Assembly (NCBI RefSeq): GCF_033441515.1
Contig: NZ_JAWQJT010000002.1
Span: 1,302,001-1,366,000, forward strand
DNA from: Amycolatopsis solani
Lineage (GTDB): Bacteria > Actinomycetota > Actinomycetes > Mycobacteriales > Pseudonocardiaceae
Length of the DNA: 64,000 bases
Direction: 5' to 3'
Below the pieces are notes generated by a model, which was not told where the DNA came from, did no database searches, and worked only from the letters and a program-made list of their open reading frames with translations. The translations under genes were made by a program, and so were the position numbers. Shown one piece after another: positions 19,564 to 28,055 of this stretch (positions are counted from its first letter, which is position 1; the number at the start of each line of letters is the position of its first letter).

Positions 19564-20830
19564 GCGGACCGGCACCGGCGAGCACGCGGGCCGGGACCTG
19601 CCACGCCGGGTCGAGGCGCGCCACCAGGGTGGGCGTCCAGCCGGCGTCGGGGCCGAGGTCCGGGTCGTTGGCCGCGTTGTACTCGGCCAGCAGATCCACC
19701 GGCCGGGGCCCCGCCGTGCCCGTCGCCACCAGTGTGCCGGTCGCGTGCAGCACCGTGCCCTTCCAGTACTTCACGAGCGCGCCCAAGGGCACCGAAGCGG
19801 GAATCCGGAAGAAGTTGTTCTCCGCGTGAATGCGCGATTCCACGCCGACGCCCAGCGAATACGTGTAGGCCGCCGCGTCCCGCACCGCGTACAGGTTGTC
19901 GTAGACGTGCACCTGCCCGTACCGCACCCGCGGCGCGCGCTGCCCGATCCCGGAAAAGAGGTTGTGGTGCACGGTGACCCGCAGCTTCCCGACGTCGTGG
20001 GTGGGCTTGTCGGTGTTGCCGATCAGCATCGTCTTGTCGTGGTCGTGCAGCCGGTTGTACGACACCGTCACCAGGTCCGAGCCGGTGACGATGTCCAGCA
20101 GGCCGTCGTGGACTTCGTACTTGCGGCCGAAGTAGCTGGGCTGCCGGTCGTTCCCGCCGTCGCCGAAGTCGTTGTGGTCCACCCAGACGTGGGTCGCGCC
20201 GGCCAGGTCGACGTTGTCGTACTCGGAGTTCCAGTTGCCGTCGGCGCCGTCCAGCGGGTCCCACTGCGGGAAGCAGTCGTGCGCGTCGGCGAAGCTCAGG
20301 TTCCGCAGGATCACGTTGTCGCCGGTGACGCGCAGGGTCAGCCCGTGCAGCGTGCCGTGGTCGCCGATGATCGTCGTGTTCGGGCCGACGTCGAGCACCA
20401 CCCGCGCCGCCTGGTTGGCCTGCGATCGGGCGCGGGCCTCCTCCAGCGGGCCGGACGGCTCGACCTTCCCCCAGGTGGCCGGGTCGTACGCCGCCAGGTA
20501 CGCGGGCAGGGTGTAGCCGGGGTCGGCGAAATCGGCGCAGCTCAGCGGCCGGTCCTCCGCGTCCGCGTTGCCCTCGATGGTGCCGCGGACGCGGATGATC
20601 TTCGGCGCGCCCGGGTCCGCCGCCAGCGCTGCGGCGAGTTCGGAGCGCTTGGTCACCGTGCGGATGCTCCCGGCGGCCGCGCCCCCGGTCGTCCCGGTGG
20701 TCGCCGCGGCCCAGCCGTCGCGCGCGCCGAGCACCACGCGGCCGGGATCGTGCCCGTGCGCGGACGCGGGCGCGGCCGCGCAGGTGAGTCCGATCAGGGC
20801 GAGGCACCCGGCGAAAGCCTTCCAGCGCAT
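19556..20830 (-). CDS. Secreted pectate lyase (polysaccharide lyase family 1)
   Basis: The 424-residue protein has a signal peptide ending AAPASAHG and a PL1 right-handed beta-helix. Diagnostic motifs are THVWVDHNDF (calcium-binding Asp), LLDIVTGSDLVTVSYN, and VTVHHNLFSGIGQRAPRVR, which contains the catalytic Arg. It cleaves de-esterified pectin extracellularly. The start is 10 bp after the stop of the DUF6807 gene, so it is the last gene of the eight-gene pectin operon that starts with the binding protein at 27844. Its stop lies within a family D palindrome. Confidence 0.94.
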   Translation of the reverse strand: MRWKAFAGCLALIGLTCAAAPASAHGHDPGRVVLGARDGWAAATTGTTGGAAAGSIRTVTKRSELAAALAADPGAPKIIRVRGTIEGNADAEDRPLSCADFADPGYTLPAYLAAYDPATWGKVEPSGPLEEARARSQANQAARVVLDVGPNTTIIGDHGTLHGLTLRVTGDNVILRNLSFADAHDCFPQWDPLDGADGNWNSEYDNVDLAGATHVWVDHNDFGDGGNDRQPSYFGRKYEVHDGLLDIVTGSDLVTVSYNRLHDHDKTMLIGNTDKPTHDVGKLRVTVHHNLFSGIGQRAPRVRYGQVHVYDNLYAVRDAAAYTYSLGVGVESRIHAENNFFRIPASVPLGALVKYWKGTVLHATGTLVATGTAGPRPVDLLAEYNAANDPDLGPDAGWTPTLVARLDPAWQVPARVLAGAGPRS

Positions 20831-20840
20831 GTCCGTCCCT

Positions 20841-21773
20841 TCAGTCGGCCGCCCGGACCGCGAGCTCGGACAGCCGGGCGGGGTCCGGCTCGCCGTCGAC
20901 GACGACGAGGTGGTGGGTCAGCGTCAGTTCGCCGCCCGGTTCGAACCGCCACGGCCGGTGGTAGGTCGTGGCGAAGCTGACCACCGGGAACGGCTCGGCG
21001 CGGACGTACCAGGCCGTCGGGTACGCGGGGTTGACCGGGCTGTCGGCGAACAGCAGCGTCGAGGTCCGCAGGCTGACGTCGTGCCGCCCGGTGAAGGCGA
21101 GCCACGGCGCCCGGTGCCCCATCGCGCCGGCCGCGGTCCGCCCGTCCGGCGTCCGGACTTCGCCGCCGACGAACGAGCGCGGCCCGCGCCAGAACAGCCC
21201 GCCGTAGCCCGCGGTGTCCCGTCCTTCGGTGACCGGGCTCCCCCAGCGCAGCTCGCGGCCGCTGGTGTTGCGCAGCCGGCTGGTCCAGGTGAGCGTCCAG
21301 TGCCCGCCGTCGGCGTCGCCGGAGACGTCGCCGAAGCGCAGGGTGCGGTGCTCGGTGAGCCAGCGCCGCCCGGCCGCCGTGTGCCAGGCCAGCTCGTGCC
21401 GCAGTTCGCAGTGCCCCGGCGCGGACACCAGGCTTTCCCAGCGGACGTGGCCGACGCCGCCGTGGTTGCCGAGCGGGGTGTACCCGCGGCCGCGCACGTA
21501 GGTGCGGCCGCCCCAGAAGTTCTCGCCCGAGAGGTGGGCCATGGTGAACTGCAGGCCGTTGTGCCACGGGTGGTCGTGCGGCCGGACCGCGGTCACGACC
21601 TCGCCCGCGGTGGTGCGCAGCGGGTGCAGGTACGGCTTCGGCGAGTCCCCGGCCGGGGTCGGCGGCGCGATCACGTACTCGGCGAGGACGAGCTCGCCGA
21701 GGTGGACGCGCACCCGGCTGTCGTCGGCTTCGGCCAGCTCCAGCGTCCCGTCCCCGACCGCCGCGCGGCTCAC
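20841..21773 (-). CDS. DUF6807 (PmoA-like) family protein
   Basis: The 310-residue cytoplasmic protein has the DUF6807 hallmarks RPHDHPWHNGLQF, LSGENFWGGRTY and HRAPWLAFTGRHD. The Pfam name refers to a spurious link to methane oxygenase; members are found in carbohydrate-degradation loci next to Gfo/Idh/MocA oxidoreductases, as here, but the reaction is not established. GTG 21773 overlaps the stop of the upstream oxidoreductase gene (GTGA), implying translational coupling and possibly a shared pathway. Confidence 0.85.
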   Translation of the reverse strand: MSRAAVGDGTLELAEADDSRVRVHLGELVLAEYVIAPPTPAGDSPKPYLHPLRTTAGEVVTAVRPHDHPWHNGLQFTMAHLSGENFWGGRTYVRGRGYTPLGNHGGVGHVRWESLVSAPGHCELRHELAWHTAAGRRWLTEHRTLRFGDVSGDADGGHWTLTWTSRLRNTSGRELRWGSPVTEGRDTAGYGGLFWRGPRSFVGGEVRTPDGRTAAGAMGHRAPWLAFTGRHDVSLRTSTLLFADSPVNPAYPTAWYVRAEPFPVVSFATTYHRPWRFEPGGELTLTHHLVVVDGEPDPARLSELAVRAAD

Positions 21774-23047
21774 GCCCGCTCCCCGATTTCGGCGAGCAGC
21801 TCCGCGACGGCGATCGGCCGTCCGGTCGCCAGCGAGCGGTTGGCGGCCAGCCCGGTGAGCAGCGCCGCCAGCCCCGCCTCGTGGCCGGCCGCGCACCCGA
21901 GCGCGTCCGGCTCGGCCTCCCCGAGCAGCTCGGCGAGCATCCGTTCGTCCCCGCCGCCGTGCCCCTCGCCGAGGGCCTGGTCGAGCACGACCTCGGGCGG
22001 TGCCCAGAGCCGTTGCACCGTCAGCCGCGCGCGGCCGGGTTCGGCCCGTGCCCCGGGTGGGAGGTCCCCGATGGACCCCGCGTGCTCGTTTTCCCGGACG
22101 TCGAGCTCCAGCCGTCCCTCGCTGCCGGCGAAGGCGACGCGGTAGCCCTCGCGCGGCGAATACGCGTGGAGGTGGTAGTTCAGCACCGCCCCGCCCTCGT
22201 GGCGCACGAGGACCGACAGGTCGTCCTCGATCGTGATGCCGGGCGCGAAGACGTTGCGGTCGCGCAGGTAGCCGTCCTCGGTCTCGGCGTCCCGGTAGAG
22301 GGCGCGCAGCCGGGGCGAGCGGTCGAGGTCGAGCGCGAACGGGTCGCCGGTGGTGCCGGTGCCCCGCACGTACTCCGTCCGCTGCCCGTGCCGCCGCCCG
22401 TTTTCCTCGCCGTAGAAGAACAGCTTCCCCAGCGCGAACACCGTCTCGGGCCCGCGGCCGAGCCACCAGTTGACGAGGTCGAAGTGGTGCCCGGACTTGT
22501 GCACGAGCAGGCCGCCGGAGTTCGCCTTGTCGCGGTGCCAGCGGCGGAAGTAGTCGGCGCCGTGCGCGGTGTCGAGCAGCCAGCTGAACTCGACCGAGCC
22601 GACCTCCCCGATCGCGCCGGCCGCGAGGAGTTCCCGGACCCGGCGGTGCACCGGGTTGTAGCGGTAGTTGAAGGTGACGCGCACCGAGCGGCCCGTCTCG
22701 CGCCGCGCGGCCAGGATCCGCCGGGCGCCCTCGGCGCCGGTGGTCATGGGTTTTTCGGTGACGACGTCGCAGCCGGCCTCGAGCGCCGCGACGACGTAGT
22801 CCGCGTGCGTGTGGTCCGGCGTGCACACCACGACGACGTCGATGCGCTCCTTCGCCAGCATGGCGGCGAAGTCGCCGGGCGGGTAACAAGGCACCGCCGT
22901 GCCCAGCCAGCCGTTGTGGACGCGCATGCGGGTTTCGCTGGCGTCGCAGAAGGCGGCGAGCTCCGCGCGCGGCGACGCGGCCAGCGCGCCGGCGAACAGC
23001 CCGGCCCGCGAGCCCAGGCCGACGATCGCGTACCTACGCACCGGCAT
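21770..23047 (-). CDS. Gfo/Idh/MocA-family oxidoreductase (first of three)
   Basis: This 425-residue NAD(P)-dependent sugar dehydrogenase-like protein has the dinucleotide motif YAIVGLGSRAG and the catalytic VTEKPMTTG (EKP lysine present). It also has the C-terminal family motif GGLLVHKSGHHFDLVNWWLG with paired histidines. The expected substrate is a sugar or uronate from pectin, by context only. The 14-bp overlap with the upstream oxidoreductase stop suggests coupling. ATG 23047 is called, but GTG 23041, two codons later, has a better-spaced AGAGAGG. Confidence 0.92.
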   Translation of the reverse strand: MPVRRYAIVGLGSRAGLFAGALAASPRAELAAFCDASETRMRVHNGWLGTAVPCYPPGDFAAMLAKERIDVVVVCTPDHTHADYVVAALEAGCDVVTEKPMTTGAEGARRILAARRETGRSVRVTFNYRYNPVHRRVRELLAAGAIGEVGSVEFSWLLDTAHGADYFRRWHRDKANSGGLLVHKSGHHFDLVNWWLGRGPETVFALGKLFFYGEENGRRHGQRTEYVRGTGTTGDPFALDLDRSPRLRALYRDAETEDGYLRDRNVFAPGITIEDDLSVLVRHEGGAVLNYHLHAYSPREGYRVAFAGSEGRLELDVRENEHAGSIGDLPPGARAEPGRARLTVQRLWAPPEVVLDQALGEGHGGGDERMLAELLGEAEPDALGCAAGHEAGLAALLTGLAANRSLATGRPIAVAELLAEIGERA

Positions 23048-24176
23048 CACCTCTCTTTCCGGCGCGCGCACCGGCGCCGGTCCAGGGCAGGGCGAGTTCG
23101 GAGAAGAGGGCGAGCCGCTCGGCGGCGGTGTCGACCGCGGCGTCGACGCCCGGCACGACGTAGTGCCGTTCGGCGCCGGTCCCGACGGCCCGGACCCACT
23201 CCCCGGCCAGCGGCCGCGGCTCGGGCGCGTCGCGGACCGCCTCGACGAGCGCGGTGAACGCGCGGGTCGCGGACAGGGGCGCCCGCAGCGCGACGCCGTC
23301 GCGCAGGTGCTCGACGAGGTTGACCAGGAGGTCTTCGGGCGGGCCGACGGGGACCGGCGTCCCGCGGATCTCGAGGCGGTCGGTCTTGTACTCCCAGCGG
23401 ATCCGGCCTTCGGTCCCGTGCACGAGGACGTAGGGCTGGTGATCGGCCGCGGCGGCGAGCGTGGCCGCGACGACGACGTCCGGCGCGCCGGCGAACGCGA
23501 GCCGCGCGCACGCCGTGTCGTCGGATTCGATGGCACGGGCCCGGTAGAGCTCGACGCTCAGCTGGTCCGGGAGCAGGTGCGCGGTCCCGCCGAGCAGCAG
23601 CGCGGTCGCCACGGCGTGCGCGAAGGGGTTGGTGAGGGCGCCGTCGACGACCGCCAGCCCACCGACGCGGCGCCGTCCGGCCCACCCGGTCCGCCCGAAG
23701 TACCGGTCCCGCCGGATCCAGGCCCCGGCGGCGGAGATCCCGGTGACCGTCCCGACTTCGCCGCGGTCGACGGCCGCCCGGACGAGCGGGACGGCGGCCG
23801 AGCCGAAGCTCTGGAACCCGGTCTGGCAGGCGAGGCCGCGGGCGAGGTGCTCGAGTTCGGCGAAGGCGTCGAGGTCGAGTACCGGGGGCTTCTCGACGAG
23901 GAGGTGGCAGCCGGCCTCGAGCGCCAGTCGCGCCAGGGGCAGGTGCGTGTGCGGCGGCGTCGCGACGACGGCGATGTCCGCGCCGGCGACGAGTTCGGCG
24001 GGGTCGGTGGTGAGCTTCGCCGAACCCGGGAGGAGCGCACGCGCTTCTTCCGGTGGCTCGCGGACGTCGCACGCGCCGGCGAGGACGACCTCCCCGCGAT
24101 CGTGCAGCGCCCGCGCGCGGCGCAGGTGGGTGAGGGCGTGCCCGGCGGTCCCGAAGACGACGACGGCGGGGATCAC
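23034..24176 (-). CDS. Gfo/Idh/MocA-family oxidoreductase (second of three)
   Basis: The 380-residue protein starts with VVVFGTAGHALTHLRRAR, a divergent dinucleotide-binding loop, and carries VEKPPVLDLDAF with the EKP lysine. It is a clear paralogue of the gene at 28056-29237; both share WIR-D-Y(F/Y)-R and VVDGALTNPF-HAVATALL. GTG 24176 overlaps the DUF624 stop codon (GTGA). Its role in uronate or rhamnose metabolism is inferred from the operon only. Confidence 0.9.
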   Translation of the reverse strand: MIPAVVVFGTAGHALTHLRRARALHDRGEVVLAGACDVREPPEEARALLPGSAKLTTDPAELVAGADIAVVATPPHTHLPLARLALEAGCHLLVEKPPVLDLDAFAELEHLARGLACQTGFQSFGSAAVPLVRAAVDRGEVGTVTGISAAGAWIRRDRYFGRTGWAGRRRVGGLAVVDGALTNPFAHAVATALLLGGTAHLLPDQLSVELYRARAIESDDTACARLAFAGAPDVVVAATLAAAADHQPYVLVHGTEGRIRWEYKTDRLEIRGTPVPVGPPEDLLVNLVEHLRDGVALRAPLSATRAFTALVEAVRDAPEPRPLAGEWVRAVGTGAERHYVVPGVDAAVDTAAERLALFSELALPWTGAGARAGKRGDAGA

Positions 24177-24733
24177 GATCGCCCGCCGGTCGCGACGGCG
24201 GCGAGGCACAGCGGCCCGGTGATGACGAAGGCGAGGATGGGCAGCATCCAGACGAGCACGGCGGACACCCCGATGGCGGCGGCGAGAAGGGCGGCGCTGC
24301 CGGGCAACGCGACCGACTCACGCGCGGCGGCGAGGGCGGCCCGGCGCCAGGACGATTCACCCGACGAGACCGCCTCGCAGGTCCGCACCGCCACGATCGC
24401 CGCCGCTCCGGCCAGCACCCCCAGTACCGGCCGGAGCACACCGGCGCCCGGCAGCGAGCCCGCCACCTCCAGGTCCACCGCGAACACCACCACCGCGGCC
24501 AGGCACCCGAGCCCGAACAGCACGCCCTCGCGGGCGACCGACCGGAAGTCCGCCCAGAACGTCGTCCACAGTGGACCGCCCACCCCGCGCCGGGAGCGTT
24601 CGACCGCGCGGCAGCCCGCCACCAGTGCTGGTGCCGCCGTCAGCACCGGCACGGAGGCCAGTGCCACCAGCAGTCCCGCCAGCAGGCAGTCCGAGAACTC
24701 CCCCAGGCCCGCCCGCCAAGTCGCTTCGCGCAT
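24173..24733 (-). CDS. DUF624 (YesL-like) membrane protein
   Basis: The 186-residue protein has about five hydrophobic helices and the conserved N-terminal region of DUF624. In Bacillus subtilis the homologue yesL belongs to the rhamnogalacturonan locus and is linked to a yesOPQ-type ABC importer, the same arrangement as here. Its biochemical role is unknown; an accessory role in sugar uptake is assumed. It starts 4 bp after the permease stop and overlaps the next gene by 4 bp. Confidence 0.88.
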   Translation of the reverse strand: MREATWRAGLGEFSDCLLAGLLVALASVPVLTAAPALVAGCRAVERSRRGVGGPLWTTFWADFRSVAREGVLFGLGCLAAVVVFAVDLEVAGSLPGAGVLRPVLGVLAGAAAIVAVRTCEAVSSGESSWRRAALAAARESVALPGSAALLAAAIGVSAVLVWMLPILAFVITGPLCLAAVATGGRS

Positions 24734-24737
24734 CCCC

Positions 24738-25583
24738 TCACCCCTTCAGGCCGCTGGTGCTCACGCCCTCCACCAGCAGGCGCTGGAAGGCGAGGAAGAA
24801 CAGCACGATCGGGACCAGCGCGAGCGCGGACATCGCGAACATCGCGCCGAAGTTGGACTGGCTGCTCGTGTCCACGAACAGCCGCAGCCCCAGCGGGACC
24901 GTGAACTTCTCCGTGTCGTTCAGGTACACCATCTGCGTGAAGAAGTCGTTCCACGTCCAGATGAACGTGAAGATCGACGTCGTCACCAGCGCCGGTTTCG
25001 ACAGCGGCAGCACCACGTGCCAGAACGTCCGGTAGACCGAACAGCCGTCGATGATCGCGGCTTCGTCGAGCTCGCGCGGGATGCCGCGCATGAACTGCAC
25101 GATCAAGAACACGAAGAACGCCTCGGTCGCCAGCAGCTTCGGCAGGATCAGCGGGACGAACGTGTTGACCAGCCCTGCCTGCTGGAAGATCACGTACTGC
25201 GGGATCAGCGTCACGTGGTAGGGCAGCATCAACGTCGTGATCATGAACGCGAACAGCGCGCCCCGGAACCGGAAGTCCAGCCGGGCGAAGGCGTACGCGG
25301 CCAGCGAGCAGGACAGCACGTTCGCCACCACCGACAGCCCGGCCACCAGGAACGAGTTCAGGAAGAAGCGGCCGAACCCGACGTCCGCCGCGCCTTCCCA
25401 GCCCTTCGTGTAGCCGTCGAAGACGAACCGGGTGGGCAGCAATGCCAGCCGCGACAGGATCTCGTCCGGCGGCTTGACCGACGCGAACGCCAGCCACACC
25501 AAGGGGTACAGCACCACGGCCACGATCACCAGGCACAGCACGTGCCAGCCGAACGACCGGGCGGACCTCGGGAGCGCCGTCAT
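24738..25583 (-). CDS. Carbohydrate ABC transporter permease (CUT1, MalG/YesQ type)
   Basis: The 281-residue permease has six membrane segments and the cytoplasmic EAA loop ELDEAAIIDGCSVYRTFWHV that contacts the ATPase. It is the second permease of a CUT1 importer. ATG 25583 overlaps the stop codon of the first permease (ATGA). No ATP-binding subunit is encoded in the locus, so a shared MsiK/MsmX-type ATPase from elsewhere is presumably used, as is common for CUT1 systems in actinomycetes. Confidence 0.95.
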   Translation of the reverse strand: MTALPRSARSFGWHVLCLVIVAVVLYPLVWLAFASVKPPDEILSRLALLPTRFVFDGYTKGWEGAADVGFGRFFLNSFLVAGLSVVANVLSCSLAAYAFARLDFRFRGALFAFMITTLMLPYHVTLIPQYVIFQQAGLVNTFVPLILPKLLATEAFFVFLIVQFMRGIPRELDEAAIIDGCSVYRTFWHVVLPLSKPALVTTSIFTFIWTWNDFFTQMVYLNDTEKFTVPLGLRLFVDTSSQSNFGAMFAMSALALVPIVLFFLAFQRLLVEGVSTSGLKG

Positions 25584-26542
25584 CCGCGCTCCTCGGCGTC
25601 GTCGTAGAACACCCACAGCTTCGCCGTGCGGAAGACGATCGCCGTCACGATCGCGATCACCGCCAGCAGCACCCACGCCATCGCCGACGCGTAGCCCATC
25701 CGGAAGTCCTGGAAGCCGACCTCGAACAGGTAGAGGGTGTAGAACAGGTCCGCGTCGGCCGGGCCGCCGCGGCCGCCGCCGATCACGAACGCCGGGGTGA
25801 ACGCCTGAAACGCGTGAATGGCCTCCATCACCAGGTTGAAGAAGATCACCGGCGACAGCATCGGCAGCGTGATGTGCCGGAAGCGGCGGAACGCGCCCGC
25901 GCCGTCGATCGCCGCCGCCTCGTGCAGTTCCGCCGGGACCTGCTTGAGCCCGGCCAGGAAGATCACCATCGGCGCGCCGAACTGCCACACCCCGAGCAGC
26001 ACGATCGACGCGAGGCTGAACCGCGGGTCGTCGACCCAGCTCGGCGTGTGCCAGCCGAAGAACGCCAGCACCTCGTTCACCGGGCCGCCGCCCATGAACA
26101 GCGCCCGCCACACCAGCGCCGCCGCGACACTCGCGCCGAGCAGCGAGGGCGCGTAGAACGCCGCCCGGTAGAAGCCGTTCGCTCCGCGGCGGGTGTTGAG
26201 CAGCATCGCCACCAGCAGCGACACCGTCAGCTTCAGCGGCACCGAAACCAGGACGTAGACCAGCGTGACCTTCACCGACTGCAGGTAGCGGTCGTCGTCG
26301 GTGAACATGTGCGTGAAGTTGCCGAAGCCGACCCAGCCCGGCGCGGTGAACATGTCGTAGTCGGTGAACGACAGGTACAGCGAGACGACCATCGGGCCGA
26401 CGGTCAGCGCCACCGCGCCGAGCAGCCACGGCGTCAGGAACGCGAAGGCTTCCGGCTGGCTCTTGCGGCGGCGCCGGGCCGGCCGGACGCGCACGGCCGC
26501 TTCGGCGGCGACCGGCGGGTCCGGGGTGCGCACGATCGTCAT
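25580..26542 (-). CDS. Carbohydrate ABC transporter permease (CUT1, MalF/YesP type)
   Basis: The 320-residue protein has a basic N-terminal tail, six transmembrane helices and the EAA motif ELHEAAAIDGAGAFRRFRHI. It pairs with the downstream permease to form the membrane channel. It follows the solute-binding protein gene by 3 bp and precedes the next permease with a 4-bp overlap. Pectin oligogalacturonides or rhamnogalacturonides are the likely cargo given the lyases in the operon. Confidence 0.95.
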   Translation of the reverse strand: MTIVRTPDPPVAAEAAVRVRPARRRRKSQPEAFAFLTPWLLGAVALTVGPMVVSLYLSFTDYDMFTAPGWVGFGNFTHMFTDDDRYLQSVKVTLVYVLVSVPLKLTVSLLVAMLLNTRRGANGFYRAAFYAPSLLGASVAAALVWRALFMGGGPVNEVLAFFGWHTPSWVDDPRFSLASIVLLGVWQFGAPMVIFLAGLKQVPAELHEAAAIDGAGAFRRFRHITLPMLSPVIFFNLVMEAIHAFQAFTPAFVIGGGRGGPADADLFYTLYLFEVGFQDFRMGYASAMAWVLLAVIAIVTAIVFRTAKLWVFYDDAEERG

Positions 26543-26545
26543 CGG

Positions 26546-27844
26546 CTAGGACAGCCCCTTCTCGGCTTCGGTCATGAAGCGGCTCACGGCGTCGTCCACG
26601 CTCATCCGCCCGAACGCGACTTCTTCGTACGTCCGCTGGAGGAGCTTCTGGATCGCGCCGGCTCCCTTCGGCGGCACCGGTGGCGCGGCCCCGAGCTTCG
26701 GTTCGAGCGCGGCTTCGAAGTCGTAGAGGGTCTTGTCGTTGCCGGTCGCCGACCCCGCCAGCTGCGCGCGGACCTTGAGGTTCGGGGCGAGCCCGCGGTC
26801 GGTCCCGACGATCTTGCCCACTTCGGCGTCGTTCACCAGGAAATCGACGAGCTTCGCGCCCGCCTCCTGCTGCGCGCTGCGGGCCGACACGGCCAGGAAC
26901 ATCGACGGACGGCGGTACTGCCCGGTGTCGCCGGGCTTGTCGGTCGGGTACGGCGCGACGTTCAGCGGCTTGCCGTTCGCCTTCTGGTACGCGGGCAGCA
27001 GGTTGTCGTAGGCGAACTCGGAGCTCGTCAGCTTCTTGCCCAGGGGCGACTGCTCGGGCGAGGTGTTGTAGGACGCCGTGACGTCCGCGGGCGAGGCACC
27101 CTTGCCGTCCCGGAACCCGCTCGCGAGCTGCCAGTAGCGGCGCAGGTCGTCGGCGGTGAAGCCGAGCTTGCCCGCCGGGGTGTAAAACTGCTTGCCCTGC
27201 TGGCGCAGCCAGACCTCCAGTGCCGTGTCGAGGATGCCGAAGTCGGTCGTGCCGCGCGCGGAGAACCCGCCGGCGGCGCTGACCTTCCGAGTCGCTTCGG
27301 CGTACTGCTGCCACGTCAGGCCCTGGGCCGGGTCCGCGCCGGCCGCGGTGAAGGCGGCCGGGTCGTAGATCATCGCCGGGGTGTTCTGCGCCCACGGCAC
27401 GGCGTACCGCTTGCCCTGGTACACGCCGGTGGCGGCCAGCTCGGGGTTGACGTCGGCGAGGGAGATCGCCTTGCCCGCACCCTGGTTCAGGTCGGCGAGC
27501 ACGCCGCGGCCGCCGTACTCGGCGAGGTACCGCGTGTCGACGTTGAGCACGTCCGGCGGCTTGCCACCGGCCGTCTGCGTCGCCAGCTTTTCCCAATAGG
27601 CCGCGTACGCCGAGAACGACGTCTGCACCTTGATCTTCGGGTTCTTCCGCTGGAACAGCTCGACGGCCTTCTTCGTCAGGTTCGCGCGGCCGTCGCTGCC
27701 CCACCAGACGAAGGTGATGGTCACGTCCCCGTCGCCGGCGCCGGAGCCCGAGCCGCACGCGGCCACCCCGGTCAGCAGCAGGGGAACCACCACGGCCAGC
27801 GCGGCGGCCCCGCGCCCGGTCCCACGCCCAGTTGTCCGCCCCAT
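26546..27844 (-). CDS. ABC transporter sugar-binding lipoprotein
   Basis: The 432-residue protein begins with a signal peptide and lipobox LLTGVAAC, so it is a membrane-anchored lipoprotein. It has the family-1 extracellular solute-binding fold typical of CUT1 importers (TFVWWGSDGRANL near the mature N-terminus). It is the first gene of the eight-gene pectin operon; its upstream region carries two LacI-type operators. Ligand is inferred to be oligogalacturonide or a related pectin fragment. Confidence 0.95.
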   Translation of the reverse strand: MGRTTGRGTGRGAAALAVVVPLLLTGVAACGSGSGAGDGDVTITFVWWGSDGRANLTKKAVELFQRKNPKIKVQTSFSAYAAYWEKLATQTAGGKPPDVLNVDTRYLAEYGGRGVLADLNQGAGKAISLADVNPELAATGVYQGKRYAVPWAQNTPAMIYDPAAFTAAGADPAQGLTWQQYAEATRKVSAAGGFSARGTTDFGILDTALEVWLRQQGKQFYTPAGKLGFTADDLRRYWQLASGFRDGKGASPADVTASYNTSPEQSPLGKKLTSSEFAYDNLLPAYQKANGKPLNVAPYPTDKPGDTGQYRRPSMFLAVSARSAQQEAGAKLVDFLVNDAEVGKIVGTDRGLAPNLKVRAQLAGSATGNDKTLYDFEAALEPKLGAAPPVPPKGAGAIQKLLQRTYEEVAFGRMSVDDAVSRFMTEAEKGLS

Positions 27845-27879
27845 CGAAATCTCCGTCCTCGGCCGGTCAGCACTTTTCT

Positions 27880-27891
27880 GAAAACGCTGTC
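27880..27891. promoter_or_regulatory. LacI-type operator upstream of the pectin ABC operon (site 1)
   Basis: GAAAACGCTGTC matches the palindrome GAAAGCGCTTTC at 10 of 12 positions, 35 bp upstream of the binding-protein start. Confidence 0.55.
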
Positions 27892-27992
27892 AGCGCGCTC
27901 ACGGTAGGCAGTGCGCCGCACCGGTGTCAACGGCCGATCGGGACGTACAACCCTTGTGCAGCAAGGGTTTCAACAATTCGGAGGCACGTCGA

Positions 27993-28004
27993 GAAAGCGC
28001 TTAC
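27993..28004. promoter_or_regulatory. LacI-type operator upstream of the pectin ABC operon (site 2)
   Basis: GAAAGCGCTTAC matches the palindrome at 11 of 12 positions. It lies 113 bp from site 1, a spacing compatible with looping, and just after the stop of the third oxidoreductase gene. Confidence 0.6.
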
Positions 28005-28055
28005 AGCGGCCGGGTGGAATACCGGGGCCGCCAGCGCGATGGGCACCGGCGCGCG

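Noticed and set aside
22899..25607. 900-codon plus-strand open frame across the pectin operon
   Set aside because: Antisense to the oxidoreductase, DUF624 and permease genes, with low-complexity composition.
25814..27907. 697-codon plus-strand open frame
   Set aside because: Antisense to the permease and binding-protein genes; Arg/His-rich without recognisable features.
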